Below are positions 23,693 through 34,922 of a stretch of DNA of 64,000 nucleotides, piece by piece (position 1 is the stretch's first letter; every line of letters starts with the position of its first letter). The stretch comes from Psoroptes ovis. Taxonomy: Eukaryota > Arthropoda > Arachnida > Sarcoptiformes > Psoroptidae. The notes under the pieces were generated by a model. The model saw only the letters and a list, made by a program, of their open reading frames with translations. It had not been told where the DNA came from and searched no databases. The stretch covers positions 682,001 through 746,000 of the forward strand of contig PQWQ01000008.1 in the NCBI GenBank assembly GCA_002943765.1, read 5' to 3'. Position numbers and translations under genes: made by a program.

Positions 23693-24622
23693 TCAATTCG
23701 AAATTTTGGCCACTTTAAATGCACCACCTTTACGTAGCTGTAAACGATTATAATCTTGTTGTTCCATATGAATACGACCGAGCTTGGTACCGAATGGATC
23801 GATTGAAATATTTTTTTGTTTTTCTTTCCGTGGATTTTCTTGTAGTTGTTGCTGCCGTAACACTGAATCTGGTTGTTTTAATGATTTTTTAAATACATCA
23901 TCAGATGCAAATTGTTTACGCCGAACCGTGAAATCGATACGTGGCCCTATTTCATCCAATTCAATACGTGGCAGTCGTTGACCAGATTTTTTCATCATTA
24001 TCCGATATGAACGCATCAATATTTCACCATCCACTTCGATGAAATGCAGACAATGTTCAAGACCTGTTAAATTTATTTGTTCAACATTTGGTCCAACGAA
24101 AAAATCCAACAATAATGATTTAATACGTTGATAATCAGGTATTGTTTCAAACATTTGTCCACTAAATAATATCAATGGTTTTGTACCCATTGTTATTTTT
24201 GGTTTATGAAATTCAGACAGACTTAGGAAATTTTTAAATTCAAATTCACACATATCCAATAGGGTATTATCAAACAGACGACCTAATATCAGATTATTTG
24301 GACGTTTTTTTGAATGATTTACATAGGCGAATAATGCACAATCATTTTTGGTCGCAACAAATTCTAATGATTGCGCATCGATAAATGGTTGCCATTGTTC
24401 TTTACGATTTAAATAGATGGAATTTGGCTTCTTGAGTGAATGAAAATCTTTCAATATTTGTATTCCGCGTTGATTTGCTGTTGAACTACGACACAACATT
24501 GCGCGTTTACAATCTTCAATCAATTGTGGTTCACGTTTTTCAATGATACGTTTACCACGACGAGTACGTGGTTTTTGTATTTTACGTAATAAACTTTCGT
24601 TCGTTGAATTTACTTTGACCAT
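23693..24622 (-). CDS. RPF2: Ribosome production factor 2 (Brix domain)
   Basis: Single-exon gene of 309 residues, normal for Rpf2. Rpf2 acts in the nucleolus with Rrs1 to bring the 5S RNP (5S rRNA, uL5, uL18) into pre-60S particles. The N-terminus is basic (KPRTRRGKRIIEKREPQ), followed by a Brix domain from about residue 26 to 230 with the family segments KKPNSIYLNRK, NHSKKRPNNLILGR, FETIPDYQRIKSLLLDFF and LEHCLHFIEVDGEILMRSY. A Lys/Arg-rich tail carries DPFGTKLGRIHMEQQD, a conserved Rpf2 C-terminal signature. ATG at 24622 fits the family N-terminus. A CACGTG plus GCCATCTGTCGG block lies about 100-150 bp upstream. No intron. Confidence 0.95.
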   Translation of the reverse strand: MVKVNSTNESLLRKIQKPRTRRGKRIIEKREPQLIEDCKRAMLCRSSTANQRGIQILKDFHSLKKPNSIYLNRKEQWQPFIDAQSLEFVATKNDCALFAYVNHSKKRPNNLILGRLFDNTLLDMCEFEFKNFLSLSEFHKPKITMGTKPLILFSGQMFETIPDYQRIKSLLLDFFVGPNVEQINLTGLEHCLHFIEVDGEILMRSYRIMMKKSGQRLPRIELDEIGPRIDFTVRRKQFASDDVFKKSLKQPDSVLRQQQLQENPRKEKQKNISIDPFGTKLGRIHMEQQDYNRLQLRKGGAFKVAKISN

Positions 24623-24718
24623 TTCGGCTTTTAATTCTCGATAAAAACAAAAACAAAAATCAAAAAATAATCAAAATTCAAATAAAATTCAAAATAAAAT
24701 CAAAACAAAAACAAAAAA

Positions 24719-24770
24719 CACGTGGTCAAAACATTGGACCGCCATCTGTCGGAAGCAACTGGCACTTTTT
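24719..24770 (-). promoter_or_regulatory. Shared promoter block upstream of Rpf2 (E-box plus GCCATCTGTCGG)
   Basis: CACGTG (24719-24724), then CAAAACATTGGACC, then GCCATCTGTCGG (24741-24752), then CAACTGGCACTTTTT. The same parts in the same order occur upstream of the mitochondrial uL2 gene (29616-29680). CACGTG is the canonical E-box; Myc/Max control of ribosome-biogenesis genes through it is established in animals. Factor identity here is inference. Confidence 0.6.
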
Positions 24771-26457
24771 CAATTCTGGAATTTTTTCAAAAAATTCCAA
24801 ACAAAAAATGAATAAATTCATGCCAGAATATTGGACAAAATGAATTCAGGAATTTTTAATGAATTTTTGAAAATCAAATTTCGGAGAGAGAGAGAATTGA
24901 AATATTGGAAAACAAAAAAAAAAAAAAAAAAAAAAATTAAATTTTCGGGAATTTTCCCCGAAAATTTCTGTCCAGAATTTTTTGGAAAATTCTGAATTTC
25001 AAATTTCAAATTTTTACCGTCAAATTTCTCCCCAAATTCTTCCAAATTTCATTCCTGAATTTCATTTCAATTCTCCTCAATTTGAAACACGAATTCCCGA
25101 AATTTGACATTTGCATCAAAAGTACACCTCTTCTTCATTGAGCATAATGATGACATCCAAAGGTTCCCGATGAATGAATTGTGATGATCGCCAGCGAATG
25201 AATAGCCTGGAATAATTCAAAACTTTTGATTGTTTCTGTCCTCCCCTTGCTTACCTGGAGTCCCAAAAATTTTTGAGCATAATTAATTTTCGTAAATTTT
25301 TTTTTTCATTTAAATCAAAATTTTCAAAATTTATTCATTGATAATTTTTGAAAAATTGAAAAAAATTTAATTCAAAAGTTTTTTTTTTTGGCAAAAAAAA
25401 CCCTTTGGGCAATTATTTTTGCTTTATTATTATTCATAAATGATTTTTGTGAATCATTTTTTCATCATATTCATAGCCAATAATGGTAACATTCAATAAT
25501 GATTAATAATAAATGAATGAATCAATCAATGAATTGAATCGTTTTTCATCTCAAAAATAAAATTGCATTGGTTCATGTTTGTTTGTTTATTAGGTTGTAT
25601 TTGTGTTAGAATTTGATTCAAAAAAAAAAGCGGGAAAAAAAATTTAAATTTTAAATTTTTCGGAAAAAAAAATTCGAAATTTCGAATTTTTTTCCAGGAA
25701 ATTTCTTTTTTTTTGTTTGAAAAAAAATTAAATTTTCACCTTTCCAGAAAATTTCTTTTTCAATTGTTTTTCTCTGAATTTGTTTGAATCAATCAAATCA
25801 ATTTGAATCATTTTAGCTTTTTGTATTATTATTAATATTTTCACTCGAATTTCACTGGAAATTGTGTTAAATTATCAATTGAAATTATCAATTCGAAAAT
25901 TTCAATGAATTTTTTATAAAACAAGTCGCCGAAACAACCAATGTGGACAATGTCCACCATCGACATTTTCAAAATAAAAAAAAACATCGAACAAAGAATT
26001 GTATTGCCATTGACACAAATTAACATTTATGAAAACATTTTGAATGAAAACATTTTGAACAAAATTCTGGTTGACATCTTTTCGATTGAAATTATTATTA
26101 TTGCCATTGTCATTGTCATTCATTGTTGTTGTATATGGGAACAAATGAATTTCAATAATTTTTGAAAATTTGAAAATTTCAAATTTTGGAAATTTGAAAA
26201 ATTTCAAAAAAATAAAAACACAAAATTCTTCATGTCAAACTCAACGAATTTCGGAAGAATCGAAATTCAATTTACAAGAATTTCAGAAAGAATAATTTTT
26301 AAGAGAAAGAAGGAGCGAGCGAGAGAGGAATTCTCACTTGAACAAATGATCTTTGAATTTTTATTTTTTTTTCACAAAAAAAAAAATTTTTTATTGGAAA
26401 ATTTTCTTTGGTCCTTTTTCATTTGATGTTTGGTTGGGTGTTTTATTATTACTATTA

Positions 26458-26540
26458 TTAGGTTGTCCGAAAAGTTCATCCGGCATAATCACGATAAAAT
26501 TGCTCGATGAAAATCGGCCAGAACTTTCCGGACAACCGAA
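26458..26540. mobile_element. MITE, GTTCATTCCGCTTAA family
   Basis: TTAGGTTGTCCGAAAAGTTC ... CTTTCCGGACAACCGAA; core GATAAAATTGCTCGATG diverged. Confidence 0.8.
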
Positions 26541-26787
26541 TATATTCGTTGTGGTGGTGCCCAACGAATTCACAACGATCAATAGCGCTATGTACACGAT
26601 TTTTTTTTCTTGGATGTTAAATTACATAGGAATTACACATTCTGTATGTGTCATGTATGTATTTGTGTGTGTGTGTGTCTCTGCTTGTGTGTGAACATGA
26701 AAAATCAATCAAATTAAATTTTATTTTAAGGCGTAAGATGAGAAAATAACAATAATAACAATGTATGTCTTTGAATCATCACAAACA

Positions 26788-26872
26788 TTGTCCGAAAAGT
26801 TATGGCCAATTTTCAACATGCATTCTCATTGACATAATGATTGATTGATGCGAACAAACTTTTCGGACAATC
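26788..26872. mobile_element. MITE, GTCCGAAAAG family
   Basis: ATTGTCCGAAAAGTTATGG and ACAAACTTTTCGGACAAT ends, unrelated loop. Confidence 0.7.
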
Positions 26873-29094
26873 ATTGAATCATTGAATGAATCAAATAACA
26901 ATAATAATAATGAAAATTTATCCAATTTATTTGTATCATATTTTTCTGTGTGTTTGAAATTTTGTAAATTGTCATTTTTTTTTGCTTGTTATTTTTACAC
27001 TTTTTTTTTTTTGGCTCAATTGTTTCGATTCAATTATATGGATTTTGGGTCCATTTTAAATTGAAATGAAAGCCGACCAGAAGAGGAAAGCCGTGGTTCC
27101 AAGGGTATTAACCAGTGGGGAAATATTTTCCCAAGAAATAGGCTTCGAAAAAAAAGCTGTCCAAAACTCTATCGGTCCATCGTTTGTTAAAATTAAAAAG
27201 TCAAAATGTCCATGTCGATCAAGCGGGTTAAGCGAAACTAATTATGTTTGGCCAAATTAATTAAGACTGAACTAAGAAAATCTAAGCTTTGCAATGCTTG
27301 GCTTCAGGGGTCAGCTTTTTTGGACAGTTTTGGTTTTGAATTTTGACATTTTTAAAGGATCTTGGCTCAACAGCCACAGCAGCAGCAGTAGAATCATTTG
27401 ACAAAATTCATTTTGATGGCAATTACTTCAGAGCGAAATGGCAAATTGTTTTATTTCTAATGAATCCATATTTCTGCGAAATAGAATTGAAATGGCTTCT
27501 AATTCAAAATAATTATGATTCTAAAGGGTTAAAATCATTCATTTCATCATTTTGTAAAACTCAAATTTTGAATAAAATTCAAATTAAATCATATTTCCCA
27601 TGAAATTTCCAATTGATTCATTTGAATTTTTTGGAAAATTGTTTTTGGAAATTATTTTTGAATTTTCAAAAATTCAAAAATAATTCAATTTTCATTGAAA
27701 TTCATTGAATTTTGATTGATATTTTTTGGCATTCAATCAATTGAATTGAATTCAAATTCAATTCACCATTCTACATATCATCATGATTCATAATTGAAAA
27801 AATCATGAAATTGAATTGAAATTTCATTTGAAATTTGAAATTTGGAAAAATTTGAAAAAAATACATTCCATACAAACCACCCAATACAAACACGAATCAC
27901 AAAATTTTGATCGATGGCCATTCACAATGGCTTGGCTTCAAATTTTTCCGACCAGAATTCTATGAATTTCCATCATTGTTATATGAGACTGAATTTCCCA
28001 TTTTGATGAATTTCCATTTTGATCAGTGAATTCTTCAGATTCAGATTCAAGTTTTTGTTGTTGTTGCTGCTGCTGCCGTTATTTCCATGATTTGATTTTT
28101 GAAACGTTTCGATTCGTTTTCGATTGTACAAGGGAACAAAACAATTTCAATAGAATTCAGAAGAATTGATTCAAAATTCTGAAATTCTCAAATTCTCATT
28201 GAATTCACTGTGATCCAGAATCTAGAAATATGAGAATTTTACTCTTTTTCTTGTTTAATTTGATCGATTTTTTCATTTCTTTTGATTTTTTCCAATAAAA
28301 TATCTTAAATTCTGCAAATTTAAATCTTGACTTTAGGATTCTTAAGAAATTCTTGATTATTTTGGCCAAAAATAATGGTCGAATCCGATATAATAATTGA
28401 TTATCGTATGAAGAAATATATTAATGCTTAATCATAGAGTAGGTCATCTGTGGTGGATGGAGGTCATTCATAGCGGAATTTATTGATTAATTTCAATTAA
28501 AAAAAACTTTTCAAATTGAACAGAGAAGAAATAAGGAGAAATATCTAAAAATCTAAATCAAAATTGCTGAATTCTAAGAAATGAAACACTTTCAAATATT
28601 GTCACGTATTTCTTCATCTTGGAAATTCTTTTAATAAGAATTTTTTGTTCAATGTTCAATGTGACAGAATAAGAAATCATTTGAAAATATTTCAATATTG
28701 AATTGAAATATTATTTCATGGATTGGGCCATCACCAATAGATATTTTGCGAAAGCTTCTGAACTTGTGAAATCCAATTAATTGGATTTTTCTTCTCTCCT
28801 CATCTTGCCATGATGATGAATGGATAAATGAATGATAGAATGGAAAAATCAATGAATGGATGGATTCATAAACCCTTCATCAATGGAACAATTAGATTTC
28901 ATAGATTTTAATTTGAAACAATTAAACATCTTGAAACATTTTATTTTTTTTTTATTTCTCAAAAAAATAAATGAATAAATCTACAAATTTTGATACAATC
29001 TTAGAACAAATAATAATAGTGGACATAATAATAATGATTAAGCTTGGCTACATCTTCATTTCATCAAGTTTCTCTCTCTTCACAAACATTTGTT

Positions 29095-29364
29095 TCAAAA
29101 ATGTTGATTATGTGATTCTGATTGTACACGATTACCATATGCCATTGATACAATATTATATGAATCGAAAAAACGATCAACACAATAATTTAAGCATTTT
29201 TGTTCAGAATTATCTAAACTTGTACCTGGTTTACTAATACATTTATCAAAACATTTATTTGTGATTTTCGATAGCAATTCTTGTATTGTTGCAACAGCTA
29301 TTTGTTCTTTAACATTATCAATTAATTCGGCTTTTTGTGTTGATGTAAGGCTTGTTGTATCCAT
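29095..29364 (-). CDS. TIMM13: Mitochondrial import inner membrane translocase subunit Tim13
   Basis: Single exon, 89 residues, normal for small Tims. The twin CX3C motifs are C38-x3-C42 and C57-x3-C61, separated by 14 residues, and would form the two disulfides of the intermembrane-space chaperone fold. The stretch VKEQIAVATIQELL and the segment KPGTSLDNSEQKC are Tim13 signatures that separate it from Tim8, 9 and 10. Tim13 pairs with Tim8 to carry hydrophobic precursors, including Tim23, across the intermembrane space. It is transcribed divergently from mitochondrial uL2, with 379 bp between the two ATGs, so a bidirectional promoter is plausible. Confidence 0.95.
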   Translation of the reverse strand: MDTTSLTSTQKAELIDNVKEQIAVATIQELLSKITNKCFDKCISKPGTSLDNSEQKCLNYCVDRFFDSYNIVSMAYGNRVQSESHNQHF

Positions 29365-29615
29365 ATTGGTTCGTTATTTGAATATTTTTTGAAATTTTTC
29401 TGCGAAATTTGAAATCACCAATCAAGTCAGGATCAATTCTCAATGATTAAATAGATTTGATATCAAATTATGCTTTGATTAATAAATGTTGGAGACGACT
29501 GATTACTATTATTTTTGTATCACCACAATCAGACAATCGGTCAAGATGATCTCTTGGCGTATTTAAATTTGATAAAATCAATTTTTTTACAAAAATATTT
29601 TTGCGGATTAAAAAT

Positions 29616-29680
29616 CACGTGTTTTCAAGCGAATGCAAAACATTTGACAACGCCATCTGTCGGCAACTTGGGCAATTTTT
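29616..29680 (+). promoter_or_regulatory. Shared promoter block upstream of mitochondrial uL2 (E-box plus GCCATCTGTCGG)
   Basis: CACGTG (29616-29621), CAAAACATTTGACAAC, GCCATCTGTCGG (29652-29663), then CAACTTGGGCAATTTTT. It sits about 65-130 bp before the ATG. It mirrors the Rpf2 block at 24719-24770; the spacing between the E-box and the second core is 30 bases here and 16 there. Confidence 0.6.
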
Positions 29681-29743
29681 TCTCATCAACTTTTCATATG
29701 ATTTTTGTGGAAAATTGAATCAAATTTAATTTTATCAATTACG

Positions 29744-30802
29744 ATGAACAATTTACGATCATTCATATCCGATTTATCTTCATTATTAAATAATGTATCA
29801 CATAATGTAATCGTAAATGGTATTCAAGCTAGAAATCGTCGTGTATTTCCGATTATTCGTGGTGCACCAAGACCATTACCACCTAATATGAAGCGTCCAG
29901 AATCATCAAAATATAATTGGAAACCAATATATCCACCTGATGGTAAATATACAATAATGCCGCTGAAAATACAAAAACTTGGTGGCCGTGATCCAGAAAC
30001 TGGTCGTGTAGTGGTTAAAACTGTTGGTGGTGGTAATAAAAAATATTTCTATTGGATCGATTATAATCGTCAATCAAATCCAGATGGTACACCACGAGAG
30101 GAAAAAGTTTTCAATATTCGTTATGATCCATTAAGAAGTACAAAATTAGCATTAGTTGCTGGAGGTAAATTCAATTACTGTTCCATTAATTATTTATACT
30201 TTAATCTAATATTTATAATCTAATTTCAAACTTTTCAATTTTCTCCCAAAGGTGACCGTGTCCGTTGGATTGTTGCAACAGAAAAAATGCAAATCGGTGA
30301 CATTATTCGAACATATAGTGATATACCTAGAAATCCAGTTAGACCACGCGAAGGTGATTCACATCCAATCGGTGCGCTGCCGATCGGTACCAAAGTACAT
30401 AATGTACAAATATTACCAAATCATTCGAAAACAACCATTCTCTATGCTGGCCAATATGCTGAACTAATCAGACGTGTTGGTCGCCGTAATTACCTTGTCG
30501 AAAGTCGTGGTAAACGTGAATTTTGTATCGATCAAACATGTATGGTAACCGTCGGATGTTGTTCGAATCCATATCATGATGAAATTGATTTACTATGTCC
30601 ACAACGTAGCCGTTGGCTTGGTCGACGGCCAAAATCCGGTGCATGGCATAAAAAAGATGGTTATTGTGGCCGTAAAATTAAACCACCGAAACCTGTACGT
30701 GATCATTTTGCCACCGCTATGCTGATGCAAAAATCTGGACAAACATTGAATCAGCTGGAATCAGAATCATCGAAACAAAAAGAATTTTATATCATTGAAT
30801 AA
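29744..30802 (+). CDS. MRPL2: Mitochondrial large ribosomal subunit protein uL2m
   Basis: Two exons, 29744-30164 and 30252-30802, with an 87-bp intron. The product is 323 residues. It belongs to the core of the mitochondrial 50S-like subunit near the peptidyl-transferase centre. A mitochondrial targeting-like N-terminus (about residues 1-45) is followed by the OB-fold half (KTVGGGNKKYFYWIDYNR, LVAGGDRVRWIVATEKMQ) and the SH3-like C-terminal half (GDSHPIGALPIGTKVHNVQI, AGQYAELIRRVG). The conserved rRNA-contacting tail GRRPKSGAWHKKDGYCGRK is intact. The first ATG in frame, at 29744, is chosen because the upstream frame begins with TTG only. Confidence 0.95.
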
Positions 30803-31597
30803 TTGTCATAATTCAATTGTTTTAAATTGATTATTTATCAAATATTAAATCGCAAATTGCTTGGAATTTTTGCCAATTATTAAATTTTCAAATCAAATCA
30901 TCCATCATTAATCATCATCCAAATCAAATGGCATTGACGATTGGCAATTTCAAACGATTTCGAATTGAATTTTCTCTTCAAGAAACAATGGATACTTGGA
31001 AATACTTTTCTCTTCACTTTCTTAAAGAAAACAATTGAATGATGATAATCAAAAATATAATTGATGATGGCGATCATCAAGTTGGACAGTCAGCAATGAT
31101 TCCACTTACCATCATTGTCATCATGTGAAGCATTTTGAATACAATGTTTAAGATGATATGATAGTCATATATGTGTGTGCTTGTATATCAGCATCAAGCA
31201 TCACATACACATAGAGATGTCATTTGTCATTATCACATGAAGATTTGTTTTGTTTTTCATTGTCATTCAACGCAAATTATCATCATTTTTGGTGTGGATA
31301 AATTTAGCATTGGAATTGTCAAATTAAATGATCATTTATGTTGATGTGGCTACTGCCATTTGCATTGTTTACACTTTTCGTTGGAAATTGTTTTTTGATG
31401 CTCATGTGGTTGATCATTGTACAAATGATTGGATGATGAATCCATGAATTCAATGAATAGATAAAAAACCAATTAATTTTTTTGGAATTTGAAAAAATGA
31501 AATTCAAAATCATCATCATCTTCACCATTCGAACGATTTGATTTCAATTACGAATTTGCATTGCACCTCGCCAAACTCATTGTAAAAATTGCAAAAA

Positions 31598-32367
31598 ATG
31601 ATCAATTCAAAATATCGTTGGTTCACAACAATAGCGATCGTATTGATCGTATCGTTACCATATCGCATCGATTCATCGTTCATTTTGCCAAAATTGGAAC
31701 TATTTCATTCATCACAATCATCACCTCATCGTACGCTGATCGATAGTCGACCATCATCAGGTTCACTGCGATCAGCCATCTTTCGCCATGAACGTTTAGA
31801 TCCTTCGAATCAAAATGTTTATCAAGATTCTGTTTCAACGTTGAATTTGAGGAAAAATGAAACGACCCGCGATTCTGATGATCGAATCGATGATTTTACC
31901 ATTGATACTGGGTTAGTACCTTCATTTGTTGAATATCTTCAATTAATTGATTTCATTTCGATCAATTATCCAACAGTGATTCATCATCAAACCACTATGT
32001 ACCAGCGGCGATCAAAAAACAAGAATCACGTGAAAATCAAAGCAAATCATCGGAAAAACCAACACCAGATATAAATGTGCAAAGTAATAATTTCCAAAAT
32101 GATAAACGGCCACATCCACGTGATCATTTTGTCGATGTTGATGATCTAATACCGAAACGTAGTAATAATAATAATAATAACAATAATGATAATAATCGTC
32201 ATAATCGTCGACCAAATAATCAAAATTATCATGGAAACAATCGTCGTGGTGGTGGTATTGATCGAACATTCGATTTAGATTTTAAAGAATTTGAAAATGA
32301 ATTCATGACCGATATGTTTAAGATGAGTGATTTTAATGATTTTTTGAATTCGAGAATTTTGATTTGA
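31598..32367 (+). CDS. Unrecognised secreted protein
   Basis: Two exons, 31598-31911 and 31977-32367, joined across a 65-bp intron (GTTAGT donor, CAACAG acceptor, phase 2), give 234 residues. Residues 1-27 form a probable signal peptide (hydrophobic core TIAIVLIVSLP). The rest is hydrophilic, low in Cys, with an Asn run (about 140-155) and several basic dibasic sites. It ends FENEFMTDMFKMSDFNDFLNSRILI. A small secreted or extracellular protein or precursor is possible; I recognise no domain. A polyadenylation signal AATAAA lies at 32477-32482, only about 70 bp before the next gene's ATG. An antisense frame over the same DNA is rich in Tyr and Asp and is a shadow. Confidence 0.65.
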
Positions 32368-32476
32368 ATCAATTGTTGGCCAAACAAACACAAATACAAT
32401 CAAATTAAACTCAATTGAACTCCATTAAATTATAATTAATATAAATTCCCATTGAATTTTCAATCCAAAATGTTCC

Positions 32477-32482
32477 AATAAA
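32477..32482 (+). terminator. AATAAA polyadenylation signal of the secreted-protein gene
   Basis: Canonical hexamer 110 bp past the stop codon and 73 bp before the downstream ATG. The two neighbours are very tightly packed. Confidence 0.55.
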
Positions 32483-32554
32483 GTTTGTTCTTTGAATTTT
32501 CCTTGAAAAATCTTTGATTCTTTGCCCAATTTTACCTTGATAATAATAATCAAA

Positions 32555-33458
32555 ATGCCACAATTACGTCTACCAAAACCAAAAGCAATCATATTCGATA
32601 TAACTGGTACGGCCAGTAATACAACATTCGTAAATCGTTTTCTTGTTCATTATCTACGGCTTAGCTTGAAATCATTCATCGGCCTTAACTGGGGCCACGT
32701 ACAAATTAATCGTGATATAAATATGTTACGTAAAGTGGCCAAAAATAATCCAAATTGGCCACAAATACCTGAAACAGATTCATTGGAAATTATTCAACAA
32801 TCATTATATGATTTAGTTAATTATTTGTTGGATAATAATTTGGATTGTTTAGCATTTGCACAATTAAGGTAATTGATTGCGATAATAATCGATTATAATT
32901 ATTGGTTTATTAATAATTACCACGAACATTTTAATTAATTCCAAAAGATTTCACATTTGGTTCGATGGCTACGATAAAGGGCTGCTAAAAACGCCAATAT
33001 ATTCAGATGTAGCAATACAAATGAAAAAATGGCGTTGCGATTATAATATACCATTATTCGTTTATAGTCAAGGTTGGTCTGAAGCTAATCGTGTATTCAT
33101 GTCACGTACAAATAATGGTGATATGTCATTACTGATTGATGATTATTTCGATACATCCATTGGTATGCCAAACGATGTGAAATCATTTGAAAAATTGATA
33201 CAAGCAATTAATAATAGTAACAATAATACGAATAATGTTCAATCACAAACAATTATAAATCCAAATGAAATTGTATATTTAACTAAATCAAGTATTGCGG
33301 CACGATGCGCCAAACAATTGGGTATATTTTCGATTCTAGTGTTGACACATCAACGAATGCAAGATATGATTAGTGATGATGATAAACGTGATTTGATCAT
33401 CATACGTACAATGAATGAAATTGAATTTGAAACATTTGCTCATCCAACAACGAAATAA
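32555..33458 (+). CDS. Enolase-phosphatase E1-like HAD protein, probably altered catalysis
   Basis: Two exons, 32555-32868 and 32948-33458 (79-bp intron, phase 2), 274 residues; animal Enoph1 is about 260. Enolase-phosphatase E1 makes the acireductone of the methionine salvage pathway in the cytosol. Family landmarks are clear: the FDITGT nucleophile loop (D15), FHIWFDGYDKGLLKTPIYSDV, VYSQGW (S145, HAD motif II), DDYFDTSIG and the VKSFEKL lysine (K187). Two departures stand out: the second acidic residue of the DxEGT loop is Thr (T17), and the LTD aspartate of HAD motif IV is Lys (K218, LTKSS). Both normally serve acid/base or Mg2+ roles, so activity may be lost or changed. The stop codon overlaps an AATAAA (33454-33459). 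Confidence 0.85.
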
Positions 33459-33519
33459 ATATTAATTAAAAATTTATTCAACAATTATTAAAAACATTAA
33501 TTAATTATTTAAATAAATA

Positions 33520-33601
33520 TTAGATTGTCCGAAAAGTTCATTCCGCTTAATCTCGATAGAGTTGCTAATGAAAATCAGCCAGAACTTTGCGGACAACCTA
33601 A
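33520..33601. mobile_element. MITE, GTTCATTCCGCTTAA family
   Basis: TTAGATTGTCCGAAAAGTTC ... CTTTGCGGACAACCTAA, between the converging E1 and minus-strand genes. Confidence 0.8.
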
Positions 33602-33609
33602 TACATAAA

Positions 33610-34425
33610 TTAAAAACCAATCAAATTGCTCAAATTTTTAATCATTCTCTGTGTATATGTTGTCGTACGATACATGGTCATCGATATGGAACTTTTTATA
33701 TGAAACAATTGACTAATTAAACGATTATATCGTGTTGATGGTAGCGTTAGTTGATGATTATCATGAAGCGATAATGAAGATGAGTGAATCATGGATTTGT
33801 CTTCGGACAGCGGTTGCAATTGATTGACTGTTGATAATGGTATTAATTCTTGTTGCTGCTGTTGTTGTTGACTGCTTTGATAATCAATTTCACGATGTTG
33901 TTGATGATGGCGTTGTTGTCGACGATATTCATCATCAATTTGCCGCTGTAACATTATCACATCATAATAATTACCATAATTAATCGAATTCAATGATTTA
34001 TTTCGATTAAATTCGATCAAAATACGTCCGATATCATTTACATTGATTAATCGTACCAAATCCGTATGACAATGTTTAGTTATCAATCCAATATTTTTAT
34101 TATGATTATTCATTTTGGTCGACGATTTCAAATGACCAGCCGTATTCGATCGTATTGTTTGATAAATAATCATTGTTTCAATTGTCATTATAGCTAAATC
34201 ATTCGGCAACAATTCAATGTAAATTGATCGTTTACGATTAGTAACCAATTGGAGATGTTCATAATATAATCGTAAATGCTTTAAAAATTTCTTTTTACGT
34301 TTACAAACATTATTATTTGGATTATTACCATGATAATATGGAACACACGAAATGTTTCGAATACTTTTCGATTGATTACATTTAAAATTATCTCGATTAT
34401 TATTAATATCAGTGAATGGTTTCAT
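33610..34425 (-). CDS. Unrecognised protein, Gln/His-rich
   Basis: An open frame of 271 residues from ATG 34425; the frame is open upstream to 34464 but without an ATG. A spliced 5' exon may exist, since an AG acceptor (TTTTGCAG) precedes 34446. The first 160 residues have ordinary composition with basic patches (CKRKKKFLKHLRLYYEHLQLV) and beta-rich segments (RSIYIELLPNDLAIMTIETM, DIGRILIEFNRNKS). The second half has Gln and His runs and a Ser/Thr-rich tail. I cannot assign a family. It converges on the E1 gene, and its stop lies just past the MITE at 33520-33601. Confidence 0.5.
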   Translation of the reverse strand: MKPFTDINNNRDNFKCNQSKSIRNISCVPYYHGNNPNNNVCKRKKKFLKHLRLYYEHLQLVTNRKRSIYIELLPNDLAIMTIETMIIYQTIRSNTAGHLKSSTKMNNHNKNIGLITKHCHTDLVRLINVNDIGRILIEFNRNKSLNSINYGNYYDVIMLQRQIDDEYRRQQRHHQQHREIDYQSSQQQQQQQELIPLSTVNQLQPLSEDKSMIHSSSLSLHDNHQLTLPSTRYNRLISQLFHIKSSISMTMYRTTTYTQRMIKNLSNLIGF

Positions 34426-34922
34426 TGTTGGAATCTGTGAATCTGCAAAATTGAGACAAAACAAACGATCAAATTAGCCAAAATTGATTGAAACAAATCA
34501 AAATTAATTCAAATACCTTTTTTGACTAGTTTCGTTGACAATTAATCGTTTGAAATCAATGGGTTTCTTGAGTTTCTTCGCTGAAATGTTCAATCATATG
34601 ACGACGTAACGATTTGATTTGAAACAAGTCGATTGTTTCTCGCGTGAGTCAATATTTTGGTTGTCAAAAAGGATGAAAAGTAATCACACACAAAGAGTAA
34701 TAAAATTAATTACGATTTTAAAAATTGAGAAAATCGTTAAAAACAATTGTCGAAAACATATGGCAGAAGCAATCGTATATGTTCAAATATTGAACGTGTT
34801 CACATATGTAAACACTATGACAACTTGTATATTATTCATTTATTGAATAAACAATATCCATGATCATTATTGTTGTAGTTGCTGTTTGACATTGAAATTG
34901 GACTTATTTTTGGAACAACTCA

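Larger units (their letters stand above)
24623..29094. other. Long low-complexity intergenic region
   Basis: No supported gene. It has the Rpf2 upstream block (24719-24770), long A and T runs (for example 24908-24935), AAATTTC-rich hairpin-prone sequence, two MITEs (26458-26540, 26788-26872), a GT tract near 26660 and a short GC-richer stretch (27066-27260) of unknown origin. Confidence 0.5.

Noticed and set aside
27066..27260. ATG-started 64-codon plus-strand frame with near-normal composition
   Set aside because: No domain, no splice partners and no upstream promoter features. Part of it (near 27160) is inverted-repeated at 27313, which suggests repeat-derived sequence.
32012..32269. Minus-strand Tyr/Asp/His-rich frame
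   Set aside because: Antisense shadow of the AAT-repeat coding part of the secreted-protein gene.
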